64,000 nt of DNA from Deltaproteobacteria bacterium (lineage in GTDB: Bacteria > Desulfobacterota > Binatia > UBA12015). Shown here in pieces: positions 44,666 to 53,117 of this stretch. The notes beneath the pieces were generated by a model. The model ran no database searches, was not told where the DNA came from, and saw only the letters and a list, made by a program, of their open reading frames with translations. Both the position numbers and the translations under genes were made by a program. Every line of letters begins with the position of its first letter. Within the stretch, counting starts at the first letter, position 1. The stretch covers positions 1 through 64,000 of the forward strand of contig VGTG01000002.1 of NCBI GenBank assembly GCA_016874795.1, read 5' to 3'.

Positions 44666-45846
44666 CCGATCGCTCCACTCGCGCGCAGGCGCTCGAGCTC
44701 GCTCGCGTCGTAGCCAAGGTGACGCAGTACCTCGTCCGTGTGCTCGCCCAGGGCGGGCGCGCGCCGACGGAGGCGCCACGGCGTCCGTGCGTGCCGGTAC
44801 GGTGCGCCCGGAACGGTGACGGCGTGCCCGCGCGGGCTCTCGACCGTCGCGAAGAACCCGCGCGCCTGCAGGTGCTTCGACGCGAGGAGGTCGCCCATCG
44901 TCGAGACGGGCGCGAACGGGATCCGCCGAGCTTGCGCCGCGTGATAGAGCTCCTCGACGGTCCACTCGGCGGCGATCTCGTTCAGGAAAATCTCGAGCGC
45001 GTCCCAGTTCGTGCCGCGCTGCAGCCGATCGCCGAAGATCTCCATCTCGCCCCATTCGGGGCTGCCGACGAGCTCGAGGAACGTTCGCCACTGGTGCTCC
45101 TCGACGCAGCAGATGTAGATCCAGCCGTCCTTGCACTGCAGGAAGTCGAGCGGCTGGATCGGCTTTCGTCCGAGCCGCGACGGGCTGATACCCATGTAGG
45201 GATAGTGCTCGAAGGCGAGCTCGAGGATCGAGACGAGGCACTCCTGCGTCGAGACCTCGACGAGCTGCCCGTGGCCGCTCTGCTGCGCTGCGAGGAGGGC
45301 GCCGAGCGAAGCGACCGAGGCGTTCAGCCCCGCCTGGAAGCCGGCCTGCTGGCCGTACACCTTGAGCGGCGGCAGGTCCGCGGCCGCCGGTCCGCCGCCG
45401 TTCAGGAACGCGATTCCGCCCGCGCACCAGAGGTTCAGGTCGTGCGCGCGAAGCCCGCTTTTCGGCCCGTCGAGGCCGAAGGGCGTGATCGAGGTGACGA
45501 CGAGCGACGGCTGCAACTCGAGGAGCCGATCGGCTTCCAGACCTCGAGCGGCGATGCGGTCCGGTGCGACGTCGTGCAGCACGACGTCCGAAGCGGCGAC
45601 GAGGCGATCGAGCACCGGCCGGCTCTCCGGCTTCTCGAGATCGAGCGTGATCCCGCGCTTGTTCGCGTTCAGGTAGAGGAAGAGGCCGCTCGCCTCGGGA
45701 TCGAACGTTCCGCCGGGAAAGGGACCGCGCGCGCGTGTCCCGTCGCCTGCGGGCGGCTCGACCTTGACGACCTCCGCACCGAGGTCGGCGAGCTGCTTTG
45801 CGGCATGGCTTGCCGCGACGAACGTCCCGCAATCGAGGACGCGCAC
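44662..45846 (-). CDS. CaiB/BaiF family (class III) CoA transferase 2
   Basis: At least 394 residues. The class III pattern is clear: VRVLDCGTFVAASHAAKQLADLGAEVVKVEPPAGDGTRARGPFPGG, LYLNANKRGITLDLEKPE, DVVLHDV, SITPFGLDGPKSGLRAHDL, and SGHGQLVEVSTQECLVSILELAFEHYPYMG, where Glu replaces the usual catalytic Asp, as in the sister protein. The start is problematic: no ATG, GTG or TTG lies in frame between 45847 and the grx gene's interior, so GTG 45846 (inside the usual LAGVRVLD strand) is the minimal choice. The protein could begin upstream at a non-standard codon. Together the pair may form a heteromer. Confidence 0.82.
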   Translation of the reverse strand: MRVLDCGTFVAASHAAKQLADLGAEVVKVEPPAGDGTRARGPFPGGTFDPEASGLFLYLNANKRGITLDLEKPESRPVLDRLVAASDVVLHDVAPDRIAARGLEADRLLELQPSLVVTSITPFGLDGPKSGLRAHDLNLWCAGGIAFLNGGGPAAADLPPLKVYGQQAGFQAGLNASVASLGALLAAQQSGHGQLVEVSTQECLVSILELAFEHYPYMGISPSRLGRKPIQPLDFLQCKDGWIYICCVEEHQWRTFLELVGSPEWGEMEIFGDRLQRGTNWDALEIFLNEIAAEWTVEELYHAAQARRIPFAPVSTMGDLLASKHLQARGFFATVESPRGHAVTVPGAPYRHARTPWRLRRRAPALGEHTDEVLRHLGYDASELERLRASGAIG

Positions 45847-45878
45847 GCCGGCGAGGGCGGCGTCCGGAGTCCCGGCGG

Positions 45879-46199
45879 CTACTGGAGCGCTCCCTGGACG
45901 AGCGGCTGAAGCTCGCCGTTCGCGTGCATCTCGCGCACGATGTCGCAGCCGCCGATGAACTGCCCGTTGATATAGACCTGCGGGATCGTCGGCCAGTCGG
46001 AGAAGCGCTTGATGCCGTCGCGGATCTCGGGATCCGTCAGTACGTCGACCGTCTCGTAGGGAACGCCGAGCTCGTTGAAGACCTCGATCGTCGCGGCGGA
46101 GAAGCCGCACATCGGGAACGACGGCGTCCCCTTCATGTAGATCACGATGCGGTTGGAATCGATCGTCTTGCGAATGCGGTCCGCTGCACTCTCGGCCAT
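45879..46199 (-). CDS. grxD: monothiol CGFS glutaredoxin (Grx4/GrxD)
   Basis: 106 residues: IVIYMKGTPSFPMCGFSAATIEVFNELGVPYETVDVLTDPEIRDGIKRFSDWPTIPQVYINGQFIGGCDIVREMHANGEL. The CGFS active site, the conserved WPTIPQ and GGCDI glutathione-binding motifs identify a monothiol glutaredoxin that binds a glutathione-ligated 2Fe-2S cluster and delivers it. The adjacent BolA protein is its standard partner. ATG 46199, 22 bases after the bolA stop. Confidence 0.97.
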   Translation of the reverse strand: MAESAADRIRKTIDSNRIVIYMKGTPSFPMCGFSAATIEVFNELGVPYETVDVLTDPEIRDGIKRFSDWPTIPQVYINGQFIGGCDIVREMHANGELQPLVQGALQ

Positions 46200-46221
46200 G
46201 GTCTCGTTCCTCGTTCCGTAC

Positions 46222-46470
46222 TCAGCGCGCCGACGCGGCTTGCTGCGGAGTCAGTGTCTTCAGGGCGAGCGCGTGGATCGTCCTGCCGTCGACCGACGCA
46301 CCGAGCGCCGCGTAAACCATTTGATGCCGCTGCACTGGCGTCTTTCCTTCGAAGGCGGAAGCGACGACGCGAACCTCGAAGTGATCACCGGTGCCCGTGT
46401 AGTCGCGCACCTCGACGGTGGCCCCGCCGATGCTGGCCTCGATCTGCTTCTGGATCTCGCCCGCCGTCAT
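46222..46470 (-). CDS. BolA/IbaG family protein
   Basis: 82 residues: TAGEIQKQIEASIGGATVEVRDYTGTGDHFEVRVVASAFEGKTPVQRHQMVYAALGASVDGRTIHALALKTLTPQQA. The helix-strand-helix BolA-like core, the FEGK...RHQMVY segment and the C-terminal histidine region (THAL-type IHALALKT) place it closer to IbaG than to BolA proper. It forms 2Fe-2S-bridged complexes with CGFS glutaredoxins. This is the second BolA-fold gene in the window; only this one is clustered with its partner. Confidence 0.93.
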   Translation of the reverse strand: MTAGEIQKQIEASIGGATVEVRDYTGTGDHFEVRVVASAFEGKTPVQRHQMVYAALGASVDGRTIHALALKTLTPQQAASAR

Positions 46471-46491
46471 GCTTCTTCGAGCCTAGCATCC

Positions 46492-47577
46492 CTACGGATT
46501 CCGCAAAACGCGCGCCGGACGTGGCCGCTGTGCCGCGCCTTGGCGGTGCGAGCTGTAGCCCGGAAAGACGGGCGCGCCCGGGACGATCGCGCCGGCGAGG
46601 TTGTTCACCGCCGTGCACGCTTCGCCGAAGTCGGCGGCGAGGATCCGGACCTTGCCCGGGTACGAAGCGCCGTCGCCCGCCGCCCAGACGCGGGGAGCGC
46701 TCGTTGCCATCGTCGGGTCGACGACGGCTGCGTCGCCGTCGAGGCGGACCGCGAAGCTCGACAGGTCGTCTGCGTGCGCCGAGAACCCGAAACACGGCAG
46801 CGCCGCATCGACGGCGACGGCCTCGCGCGCCCGGTCGCGCGGGTCCTCGAGAATCGCGCGCTCGACTCGAAGCGTGCCTTCGAGAGCGGCGAGCTCCCGG
46901 AAGGGCAAGAAGCGGACGGGCGAAGCACGAAGGCGATCCTGCAGCTCGCTCGGGATCGCCAGGCGATCACGGCGGTGGATCAGGACCACGTCGGCGCGGA
47001 CGCTCGCGAGAGCGAGCGCCAGCTCGACTCCGCGCTGCGTTCCGCCGGCGACGAGGACGCGCTTTCCGGAGAGCGTCGCGGGATCGGCGAGGTGGTAGTC
47101 GAGGCCGCGTCCGCGGAACGACTCGATCTCCGGGCTCGGAATGGGCTGTGGGACGAAGCGACCGATTCCCGTGGTCAGGAGGACCGCCGCGACGGAGAGC
47201 GCACCCCTGGGATTCGCGCTCGCGTTCTCCGAGCGTTCTTTGGTCTCGGGCTCGAAGTGCACCTGGACCGCGTCGCCCGCGGGCTCGAGGCGCGTGACGC
47301 GCGTCCCGAGCCGAAAGTCGATCGGAAAGCGGCGCGCTTGGGCTTCGAGGCGCCGGATCAGCTCGTCGCCGCGCACTTCGGCGAACCCGGGGACGTCGTA
47401 GAGGAGGCTCTCCGGGTAGAACGTCGCGATCTGCCCGCCGACGAAAGGAAGCGACTCGAACACGACGGTGCGCATCGCGCGAAACCCGGCGTAGTACGCC
47501 GCGTACAGGCCGACCGGGCCGGCGCCGACGATTGCGAGCTCGGGCACGGCTTCCGACTCGGAGCTCGTCGACGACAC
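46492..47577 (-). CDS. thioredoxin reductase-like flavoprotein, ferredoxin-NADP reductase type 2
   Basis: 361 residues. Two dinucleotide-binding folds: AIVGAGPVGLYAAYYAGFRAMRTVVFESLPFVGGQ for FAD and VLVAGGTQRGVELALALASVRADVVLIHRRD for NADPH. RVWAAGDGASYPGKVRILAADFGEACTAVNNL is the closing FAD motif. There is no CxxC redox pair, so it is not thioredoxin reductase but resembles the YumC/ferredoxin-NADP reductase group. The NADPH motif departs from the usual GGGDSAVDWA. Likely donates or accepts electrons with a ferredoxin. GTG 47577 is chosen eight bases after the moaA stop; GTG 47547 is an alternative. Confidence 0.88.
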   Translation of the reverse strand: MSSTSSESEAVPELAIVGAGPVGLYAAYYAGFRAMRTVVFESLPFVGGQIATFYPESLLYDVPGFAEVRGDELIRRLEAQARRFPIDFRLGTRVTRLEPAGDAVQVHFEPETKERSENASANPRGALSVAAVLLTTGIGRFVPQPIPSPEIESFRGRGLDYHLADPATLSGKRVLVAGGTQRGVELALALASVRADVVLIHRRDRLAIPSELQDRLRASPVRFLPFRELAALEGTLRVERAILEDPRDRAREAVAVDAALPCFGFSAHADDLSSFAVRLDGDAAVVDPTMATSAPRVWAAGDGASYPGKVRILAADFGEACTAVNNLAGAIVPGAPVFPGYSSHRQGAAQRPRPARVLRNP

Positions 47578-47584
47578 GAGGCGC

Positions 47585-48574
47585 TCAGCCCCCGAGGTGG
47601 TGCATGGAGCGCTCTCTCGTCGAGATCCCCTGCGAGAGCGCGTGTCCGGTCGGCTTCGCTCCGACGGCGCGGAGCAGGATCGCGCCGAGCGCTTCGACGT
47701 CGGCACTTTCACGCAGGGCCGTGCGCACGTCGAGCTCGTCGTCGTTCAGGAGGCAGAGGTGGAAGCGGCCGTCGGCCGTGAGACGCATCCGGTTGCAGCT
47801 TCCGCAGTACGGCTCCGAGACGGGGCTGATGAACCCGATCACGCCGGCCGCGTCGCCGATGCGGTAGTTCTTCGACTCGTCGGACTGATGCAGGGGCTCG
47901 AGCGGCGCGAGCGGCCCGAAGCGCTCCTCGATGCGGCGCCGCGTGTCGACGTTCGAGACGTAGCGCGAGACCGACTCCCGGGCGCACTCGCCGCCGCCGA
48001 GCGGCATCAGCTCGATGAAGCGGACGTGCCAGTTGCGCTCGAGGGTCAACGCGGCGAGATCGACCACGTCCTCCTCGTTGAACCCGCGCGTCACGACGGA
48101 GTTGATCTTGAGTGGCGTCAAGCCCGCGGCGCACGCCGCCTCGATCCCAGCCCAGATCTGCTCGAAGCCGCCCCAGCGCATCAGCCGCGAGAGCCGCTCG
48201 GGGTTCAACGTGTCGAGGTGGACGTTGACGCGACGCAGGCCCGCCTGCTTGAGGAGCGGCGCGAGGCGCGGCAAGAGGATCCCGTTCGTCGTCATCGCGA
48301 CGTCGCGCATTCCGGGGACGCGCGCGACGCGCTCGACGATCTCGACGAGGTCCGGGCGAAGCGTCGGCTCCCCGCCGGTCAGACGGATCTTCCGGAACCC
48401 GACGCGAGCCGCGGCCTTCGCGACGCGCTCGATCTCGTCGGCGCGGAGGACGCCCGCGGGAGGAGCGTAGCCGATCTCCGTCAGCGGCATGCAGTACACG
48501 CAGCGGAGATTGCAATGGTCGGTGAGCGAGATCCGGAGGTAGTCGATCTCTCGTTGGAATCGATCGAGCGGCAT
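47585..48574 (-). CDS. moaA: GTP 3',8-cyclase MoaA (molybdenum cofactor synthesis)
   Basis: 329 residues. Radical SAM enzyme that begins molybdopterin synthesis by rearranging GTP. The N-terminal cluster cysteines are C21, C25 and C28 in TDHCNLRCVYCMP, RLTGGEPTLR follows, and the second cluster lies in YCGSCNRMRLTADGRFHLCL; the C-terminus ends in the functional Gly-Gly (HHLGG). No other moa gene is in the window. ATG 48574. Confidence 0.97.
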   Translation of the reverse strand: MPLDRFQREIDYLRISLTDHCNLRCVYCMPLTEIGYAPPAGVLRADEIERVAKAAARVGFRKIRLTGGEPTLRPDLVEIVERVARVPGMRDVAMTTNGILLPRLAPLLKQAGLRRVNVHLDTLNPERLSRLMRWGGFEQIWAGIEAACAAGLTPLKINSVVTRGFNEEDVVDLAALTLERNWHVRFIELMPLGGGECARESVSRYVSNVDTRRRIEERFGPLAPLEPLHQSDESKNYRIGDAAGVIGFISPVSEPYCGSCNRMRLTADGRFHLCLLNDDELDVRTALRESADVEALGAILLRAVGAKPTGHALSQGISTRERSMHHLGG

Positions 48575-48652
48575 CGCCGTGCTCTCGAGCGAAAGCCTAG
48601 TCGAGGCCGCGAGCCGGCGCCACAGCGCCCCCCGCAGTGGGCGTCTTCGCGC

Positions 48653-49648
48653 TCAGGCGGTCCGCTCGAGAACGAGGTCCGCGAGCTGATGGAGTCCGTC
48701 TCGGAAGGCGGACGGAGGAAGGCGGTCGAGCTCTGCGCGAGCGGAGCGGATCCGCTCCTCGGCGATGCGTCGCACCTCGTCGAGGACCGTGGAGCCGCGG
48801 AGAGCGTCGAGCGCCCGCTCGACGCTCAGGGCATCCGGCTCCTCGGCGAGGAAGGCGGCGCGAACCGCCGGGAGGTGCGGCAGAGCGAGCACGGTCGGCA
48901 GCGCGGGCGAGCCCTCGCGGAGATCGCTCCCGACGGGCTTGCCGATGACCTCGGGCGGACCGAGAACGTCGAGCAGGTCGTCGACCATCTGGAACCCGAG
49001 ACCGACCTCGTAGCCGGCGCGGTACATCGCGTGCACGAGAGCGGGATCCGCGCCCGCGAGATGCGCGCCGATGCGCGCGGCCTGGCTGAAGAGCGACGCG
49101 GTCTTGGCCTCGGCGACCTCGAGATAGTCCGCGAGCTGCACGTCGGGATTGCGCCGGAAGCGCTGCTGCAGGATCTCTCCCTCGCAGAGCTGGATGCACG
49201 CGTCCGTCGCCCAGCCGACGACCATGGCATCGAAGCGGCCCGCGACGCCGAACGCCTTGCTGAAGAGGAAGTCACCCGTGACGAGCGTCAGACCGACGCC
49301 GTGACGCGCGAGCGGAGACGGGCGCCCGCGCCGCGTCATGCCGGAGTCGAGAATGTCGTCGTGCAGGAGCGTCGCCGAATGGATGAGCTCGAGAGCGGCG
49401 CCGATGTCGATCACGTCGGTTGCGTCGTCTCCCCCGGCGGCGCGGAACACGAGAAGCGAGAGCGCGGGCCGGACGCGCTTTCCGCCCGAGCCGATCAGCT
49501 CGCCGGCGACCTCGGACAGCCTCGTCTCGCGCGAAGCGACGAGCTCGCGGATGCGCGTCTCCACGCGCGCGAGGTCGTCCGCGACCAGCGCCAGGGGCGT
49601 CGGCGGAGCGTCGGGGCGGAGCGTCGATACGGTCGAGGGAAGCGTCAT
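48653..49648 (-). CDS. trans-polyprenyl diphosphate synthase (IspB-like, long-chain)
   Basis: 331 residues with both aspartate-rich motifs of trans-isoprenyl diphosphate synthases: LIHSATLLHDDILDSGMTRRGRPSP and FQMVDDLLDVLGPPEVIGKPVGSDLREG. GSGGKRVRPALSLLVFRAAG is the conserved substrate-binding block. Small residues before the first DDxxD (ala-thr) fit a long-chain (C40 or similar) product for quinone side chains, but length cannot be fixed by eye. First gene of the minus-strand operon. The ATG at 49648 has GAGG upstream. Confidence 0.93.
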   Translation of the reverse strand: MTLPSTVSTLRPDAPPTPLALVADDLARVETRIRELVASRETRLSEVAGELIGSGGKRVRPALSLLVFRAAGGDDATDVIDIGAALELIHSATLLHDDILDSGMTRRGRPSPLARHGVGLTLVTGDFLFSKAFGVAGRFDAMVVGWATDACIQLCEGEILQQRFRRNPDVQLADYLEVAEAKTASLFSQAARIGAHLAGADPALVHAMYRAGYEVGLGFQMVDDLLDVLGPPEVIGKPVGSDLREGSPALPTVLALPHLPAVRAAFLAEEPDALSVERALDALRGSTVLDEVRRIAEERIRSARAELDRLPPSAFRDGLHQLADLVLERTA

Positions 49649-49685
49649 GTGACGGAGAGGCCGCTCGGGCTTGCGTCCGAGCGCG

Positions 49686-49713
49686 ATCCTTTCATCGGGC
49701 TTTCGGGAGTCAA
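49686..49713 (-). promoter_or_regulatory. candidate promoter of the polyprenyl synthase operon
   Basis: On the minus strand: TTGACT (five of six), 16 bases, AAGGAT (three of six). It lies 38-65 bases before the ATG at 49648 in the divergent gap with mrp. Spacing is acceptable; the -10 is weak. Confidence 0.35.
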
Positions 49714-49756
49714 GGTTTGGTCGGTCGAACCTCCGTGTTAGGGACTAACCGAGCCC

Positions 49757-50842
49757 ATGAACGACGACAAGGCGGTCGGCGCGGAGAGCGTTCTCGAGGC
49801 GCTCGGTCGCGTGAAGTACGCGGGCTTTCCGCGCGACATCGTGACTCTCGGCATGGTCGAAGGAGTCGACGTCGCGGCGGGAAGGGCGCGCGTGCGCGTT
49901 CGCCTCCCGGGCGGACGCGCGCTTCCGGACGCGCTCCGTGGGCAGATGGCGGAAGCGCTCGCACCGCTCGGCCTCGCTCTCGACGTCGAGGCCGTGCAGG
50001 CGACGCCGCCTCCTGCGGCGCCACCGCGAGCGCCCGAGCCGACCGAAGATCTCCTACCCGACGTGAAGGCGGTGCTCGCGGTGTCGAGCGCCAAGGGCGG
50101 CGTCGGCAAGTCGACCGTCGCGAGCAACCTCGCTTGCGCCTTCGCGGCGGCGGGACACCGCACGGGTCTCCTCGATGCGGACGTGCACGGCCCGAGCCTG
50201 CCGATCGTGATGGGCATCCAGGACCGCCCGACCGCGGCCGGCGGCAAGCGCTTCCATCCGGTGACGCGCCATGGCGTCCGCTGCATATCGATGGGCTTCT
50301 TTCTGGACGATACCTCTCCCGTGATCTGGCGCGGACCGCTCGTCGCGGGCTTGATCCAGCAGTTCCTCGGCGATTGCGTCTGGGGACCGCTCGACGTGCT
50401 GGTCGTCGATCTGCCCCCCGGCACCGGCGACGCGCAGCTCACGCTCGCACAGCGCGTTCGCTTGACCGGCGCCGTGCTCGTGACGACACCGCAGCAGGTC
50501 GCGCTGCGCGACGTCGTGCGCGGCCTCGCGATGTTCCGCCAGGTCGAGGTTCCGATCCTCGGCGTGGTCGAGAACATGAGCTTCTTCCGCTGTCCGGAGT
50601 GCGGCGAGGACGAGTATCTCTTCGGACGCGACGGCGGTCGCCGTCTCGCCGAGCAGGCGGGGCTGCCGCTCCTCGCGCAGATCCCGATCGAGCCCGCGAT
50701 CCGCGAGCAAGGCGACGCCGGCGAGCCGATCGTCTGCTCGGCTCCCGCGTCGGAAGCGGGGCGCGCGTTCGCGCGACTCGCCGCGACGCTCGCTCCTTCT
50801 CTCTGCTTCGCCGAGCCTCGAGCCGCTTCTCCGAACGCGTGA
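49757..50842 (+). CDS. mrp: Mrp/NBP35 (ApbC) family iron-sulfur cluster carrier ATPase
   Basis: 361 residues. An N-terminal MIP18-like (DUF59) domain of about 85 residues is joined by a Pro/Ala linker to a deviant Walker A SSAKGGVGKSTVASNLA (about 110-126), LLDADVHGPSLPIVMGI, VVDLPPGTGDAQLTL and NMSFFRCPECGEDEYLFG, where C279 and C282 bind the bridging 4Fe-4S cluster. It transfers clusters to target enzymes. Start ATG 49757 and overlap GTGA with the next gene. No sufB/iscU is nearby. Confidence 0.96.
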   Translation: MNDDKAVGAESVLEALGRVKYAGFPRDIVTLGMVEGVDVAAGRARVRVRLPGGRALPDALRGQMAEALAPLGLALDVEAVQATPPPAAPPRAPEPTEDLLPDVKAVLAVSSAKGGVGKSTVASNLACAFAAAGHRTGLLDADVHGPSLPIVMGIQDRPTAAGGKRFHPVTRHGVRCISMGFFLDDTSPVIWRGPLVAGLIQQFLGDCVWGPLDVLVVDLPPGTGDAQLTLAQRVRLTGAVLVTTPQQVALRDVVRGLAMFRQVEVPILGVVENMSFFRCPECGEDEYLFGRDGGRRLAEQAGLPLLAQIPIEPAIREQGDAGEPIVCSAPASEAGRAFARLAATLAPSLCFAEPRAASPNA

Positions 50843-51834
50843 ACCGCACGATCCAGATCGTCGTCTCGGTGCTGATCACGGTGGGCGCGCTGTGGTACAG
50901 CCTGTCCGGAGTCCAGCTCGGCTCGTTTCTCGAGGACCTCGGCCAAGCGCGGCTGGTCTGGCTCGTTCCGATGGCGGCGTGCGCCGTGCTCGCGCTCTGG
51001 CTCCGCGCGGTGCGATGGAAGCTCCTCCTGGGCACGCTCGGACCGCTCGGGGACACGCCGGTATTCCACGCGACGAACATCGGCTTCCTCGGGAACATGG
51101 TGCTGCCGCTCCGCGCCGGCGAGGTGATCAAGCCGGTCGTGGTCGGCCGCGCCGGTCGGATCAGCACGCCGGCCGCGTTTGCCACCGTCGGGCTCGAGCG
51201 CTTCTGCGACCTCGTCATGCTCGGCGCGTTCGCCGTTCTGACCGTGTTTCTCGTTCCGCAGGCGGACTTCGCGCGCGCTTGGGCAAACAGCATCGTGGTG
51301 TTCCTTGGCGTGGCGCTTCTCGCGGTGGTCGTCATCATCCGCAGCGCGGGCTGGCTCGAGGCCCGTCTCGACGCGATCGCGGACCGCCTGCCGGCGTTCG
51401 CGGCGCGCATCGTACGGGAGATCGGCCGCGGCGTGCTCCACGGCCTGCGGGGTCTCTCCGACTTTCGCGTCCTGCTGCCGGTGATCGTGTACTCGGCTCT
51501 CGTTTGGCTCGTGGCGGTCGCGGGCTTCGTCGCGGGTGCGCTCGCGCTCGAGATCGACGCGCCGCTCGTGCCGCTCGGGTTCGCGGTCACGGTCGCGGTA
51601 GCGGTCGCGGTGTCGCTTCCGTCCGCTCCGGGTTTCATCGGGGTCTTCTGGGCCGGCTCGAAGGCGGCACTCGCGCTCTTCGGGGTGCCGGACACGATGG
51701 GGTTCACGTACGGGGTCCTCAACTGGATCGTACAGCTCGTCGTGATCGTGGCACTCGGACTCTGGTCGATGTCGCGGCTTCACCTCTCCTTCGGTGACGT
51801 GCGCAACGCGGCGTCGACCTCGGAGGCCGCTTGA
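50839..51834 (+). CDS. UPF0104 / lysylphosphatidylglycerol-synthase-like flippase membrane protein
   Basis: 331 residues, about eight spans. Family signatures: LRAVRWKLLLGTLG, FHATNIGFLGNMVLPLRAGEVIKPVVVGRAGRIS, FATVGLERFCDLVMLG, and FAVTVAVAVAVSLPSAPGFIGVFWAGSKAALALFGVP. UPF0104 proteins are the flippase half of MprF or stand alone; lipid carrier transport is inferred, the lipid is unknown. Coupled by GTGA with mrp and by TTGA with coaBC. Confidence 0.86.
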   Translation: MNRTIQIVVSVLITVGALWYSLSGVQLGSFLEDLGQARLVWLVPMAACAVLALWLRAVRWKLLLGTLGPLGDTPVFHATNIGFLGNMVLPLRAGEVIKPVVVGRAGRISTPAAFATVGLERFCDLVMLGAFAVLTVFLVPQADFARAWANSIVVFLGVALLAVVVIIRSAGWLEARLDAIADRLPAFAARIVREIGRGVLHGLRGLSDFRVLLPVIVYSALVWLVAVAGFVAGALALEIDAPLVPLGFAVTVAVAVAVSLPSAPGFIGVFWAGSKAALALFGVPDTMGFTYGVLNWIVQLVVIVALGLWSMSRLHLSFGDVRNAASTSEAA

Positions 51835-53117
51835 GGCTCGAGGGCAAGAGCGTCCTGCTCGGCGTGACGGGCGGGATCGCCGCGTACAAGGCGCCGGAGA
51901 TCGTCCGATCTCTCCGGCAGCGCGGTGCTCGCGTGCGCGTGGTCTTGACGCAGTCCGCCCTCGAGTTCGTGACGCCGCTGTCGCTGCAGACCGTATCGGG
52001 CGAGAAGGTCTCGACGAGCCTCTTCGATCTCGGACAGGAATCCGAAATCGGCCACATCCAGCTCGCGGACGGTGCCGACGTCGTCCTGATCGCCCCCGCG
52101 ACGGCGAACGTGATCGGGAAGTGCGCGGCCGGGCTCGCGGACGATCTCCTGACCACGATCCTCCTCGCGACGCGGGCACCGGTCGTCGTCGCGCCGGCGA
52201 TGAACGTCCACATGTACGAGAACTCGCTCGTGCAGGAGAACCTCTCGCGACTCGCGGGCCGCGGCTGGCGCATCGTCGAGCCGGACGTCGGCTCGCTCGC
52301 CTGCGGCTACGAGGGCCTGGGGCGCCTGCCGGATCCGAACGTGCTCTTGGAGGAGGTGTCGGCGGCTCTCGCGCCGGACGATTTCGCACGCGAGACCGTG
52401 CTGATCACGGCTGGGCCGACGCGCGAGCCGATCGATCCGGTGCGCTTCGTCTCGAATCGCTCGTCCGGCAAGATGGGCTTCGCGCTCGCGCGTGCGGCGG
52501 CACGGCGCGGCGCTCGTGTCGTCCTCGTGACGGGACCGACGAGCCTCGCGGACCCGCGCCACGTCCGCACCGTGCGCGTCGAAACGGCAGAGGAGATGGC
52601 GCGCGTGGTTCGCGGCGAAGCGCGTGCCGCGACCGTCGTGATCGCGGCCGCGGCCGTCGCGGACTTCCGCCCCTCGCGTCCCGCAAAGGAGAAGGCGCCG
52701 AAGAAGAAGGGACGGAGCACGCTCGAGCTCGAGGCGACCCCGGACGTGATCGCGACCGCGGTGCCGCGCGGCCCGGGACGCGTCGTCGTCGGCTTCGCGG
52801 CGGAGACCACCGATCTGATCGAGCGAGCTCGCGGAAAGCTCGAGCGAAAGGCGCTCGACCTGATCGTCGCGAACGACGTGACGGCCGCGGGTGCAGGTTT
52901 CGACGTCGAGACGAACCTCGTCACGCTGATCGATCGGGCCGGGACGGAAGCGCTCCCGCTCCAGGGCAAGGACGAGGTCGCGGACGCGATCCTCGATAGG
53001 GTCGCGAGGCTGCGCACCTCGCGGCAGCGGGGGCAGGCCCCGTCGACGCGCCCGCGAGTGTCGCGCTCAGCCGGCCGCGCGGGCCGGCGCGTCCAGGGAC
53101 GCCTCCAGCGACGGTAG
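51831..53117 (+). CDS. coaBC: bifunctional phosphopantothenoylcysteine decarboxylase / phosphopantothenate-cysteine ligase
   Basis: 428 residues, fusion of CoaC and CoaB for coenzyme A synthesis. The flavoprotein half has SVLLGVTGGIAAYKAPEIVRSL, the active-site His in EIGHIQLADGADVVLIAPATANVIGK and the Cys of SLACGYEGLGRLPD; the ligase half has TAGPTREPIDPVRFVSNRSSGKMGFALA, the ADFRP motif AAAVADFRPSRPAKEKAPKKK and VVGFAAETTD. The start is TTG 51831, the only codon before the standard LxGKxVLLGVTG beginning. The 3' end overlaps the convergent phospholipase-like gene by 51 bases; the last ~30 residues are Arg-rich and atypical. Confidence 0.96.
   Translation: MRLEGKSVLLGVTGGIAAYKAPEIVRSLRQRGARVRVVLTQSALEFVTPLSLQTVSGEKVSTSLFDLGQESEIGHIQLADGADVVLIAPATANVIGKCAAGLADDLLTTILLATRAPVVVAPAMNVHMYENSLVQENLSRLAGRGWRIVEPDVGSLACGYEGLGRLPDPNVLLEEVSAALAPDDFARETVLITAGPTREPIDPVRFVSNRSSGKMGFALARAAARRGARVVLVTGPTSLADPRHVRTVRVETAEEMARVVRGEARAATVVIAAAAVADFRPSRPAKEKAPKKKGRSTLELEATPDVIATAVPRGPGRVVVGFAAETTDLIERARGKLERKALDLIVANDVTAAGAGFDVETNLVTLIDRAGTEALPLQGKDEVADAILDRVARLRTSRQRGQAPSTRPRVSRSAGRAGRRVQGRLQRR

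Noticed and set aside
43442-45832. 796-residue single CoA transferase ORF
   Set aside because: The first half is an out-of-frame reading of CoA transferase 2; real gene starts at GTG 44665.
48575-48652. GGCGC-CACA-GCGCC hairpin as terminator between polyprenyl synthase and moaA
   Set aside because: Stem only five bases with no T-run, and the genes are co-directional in an operon.
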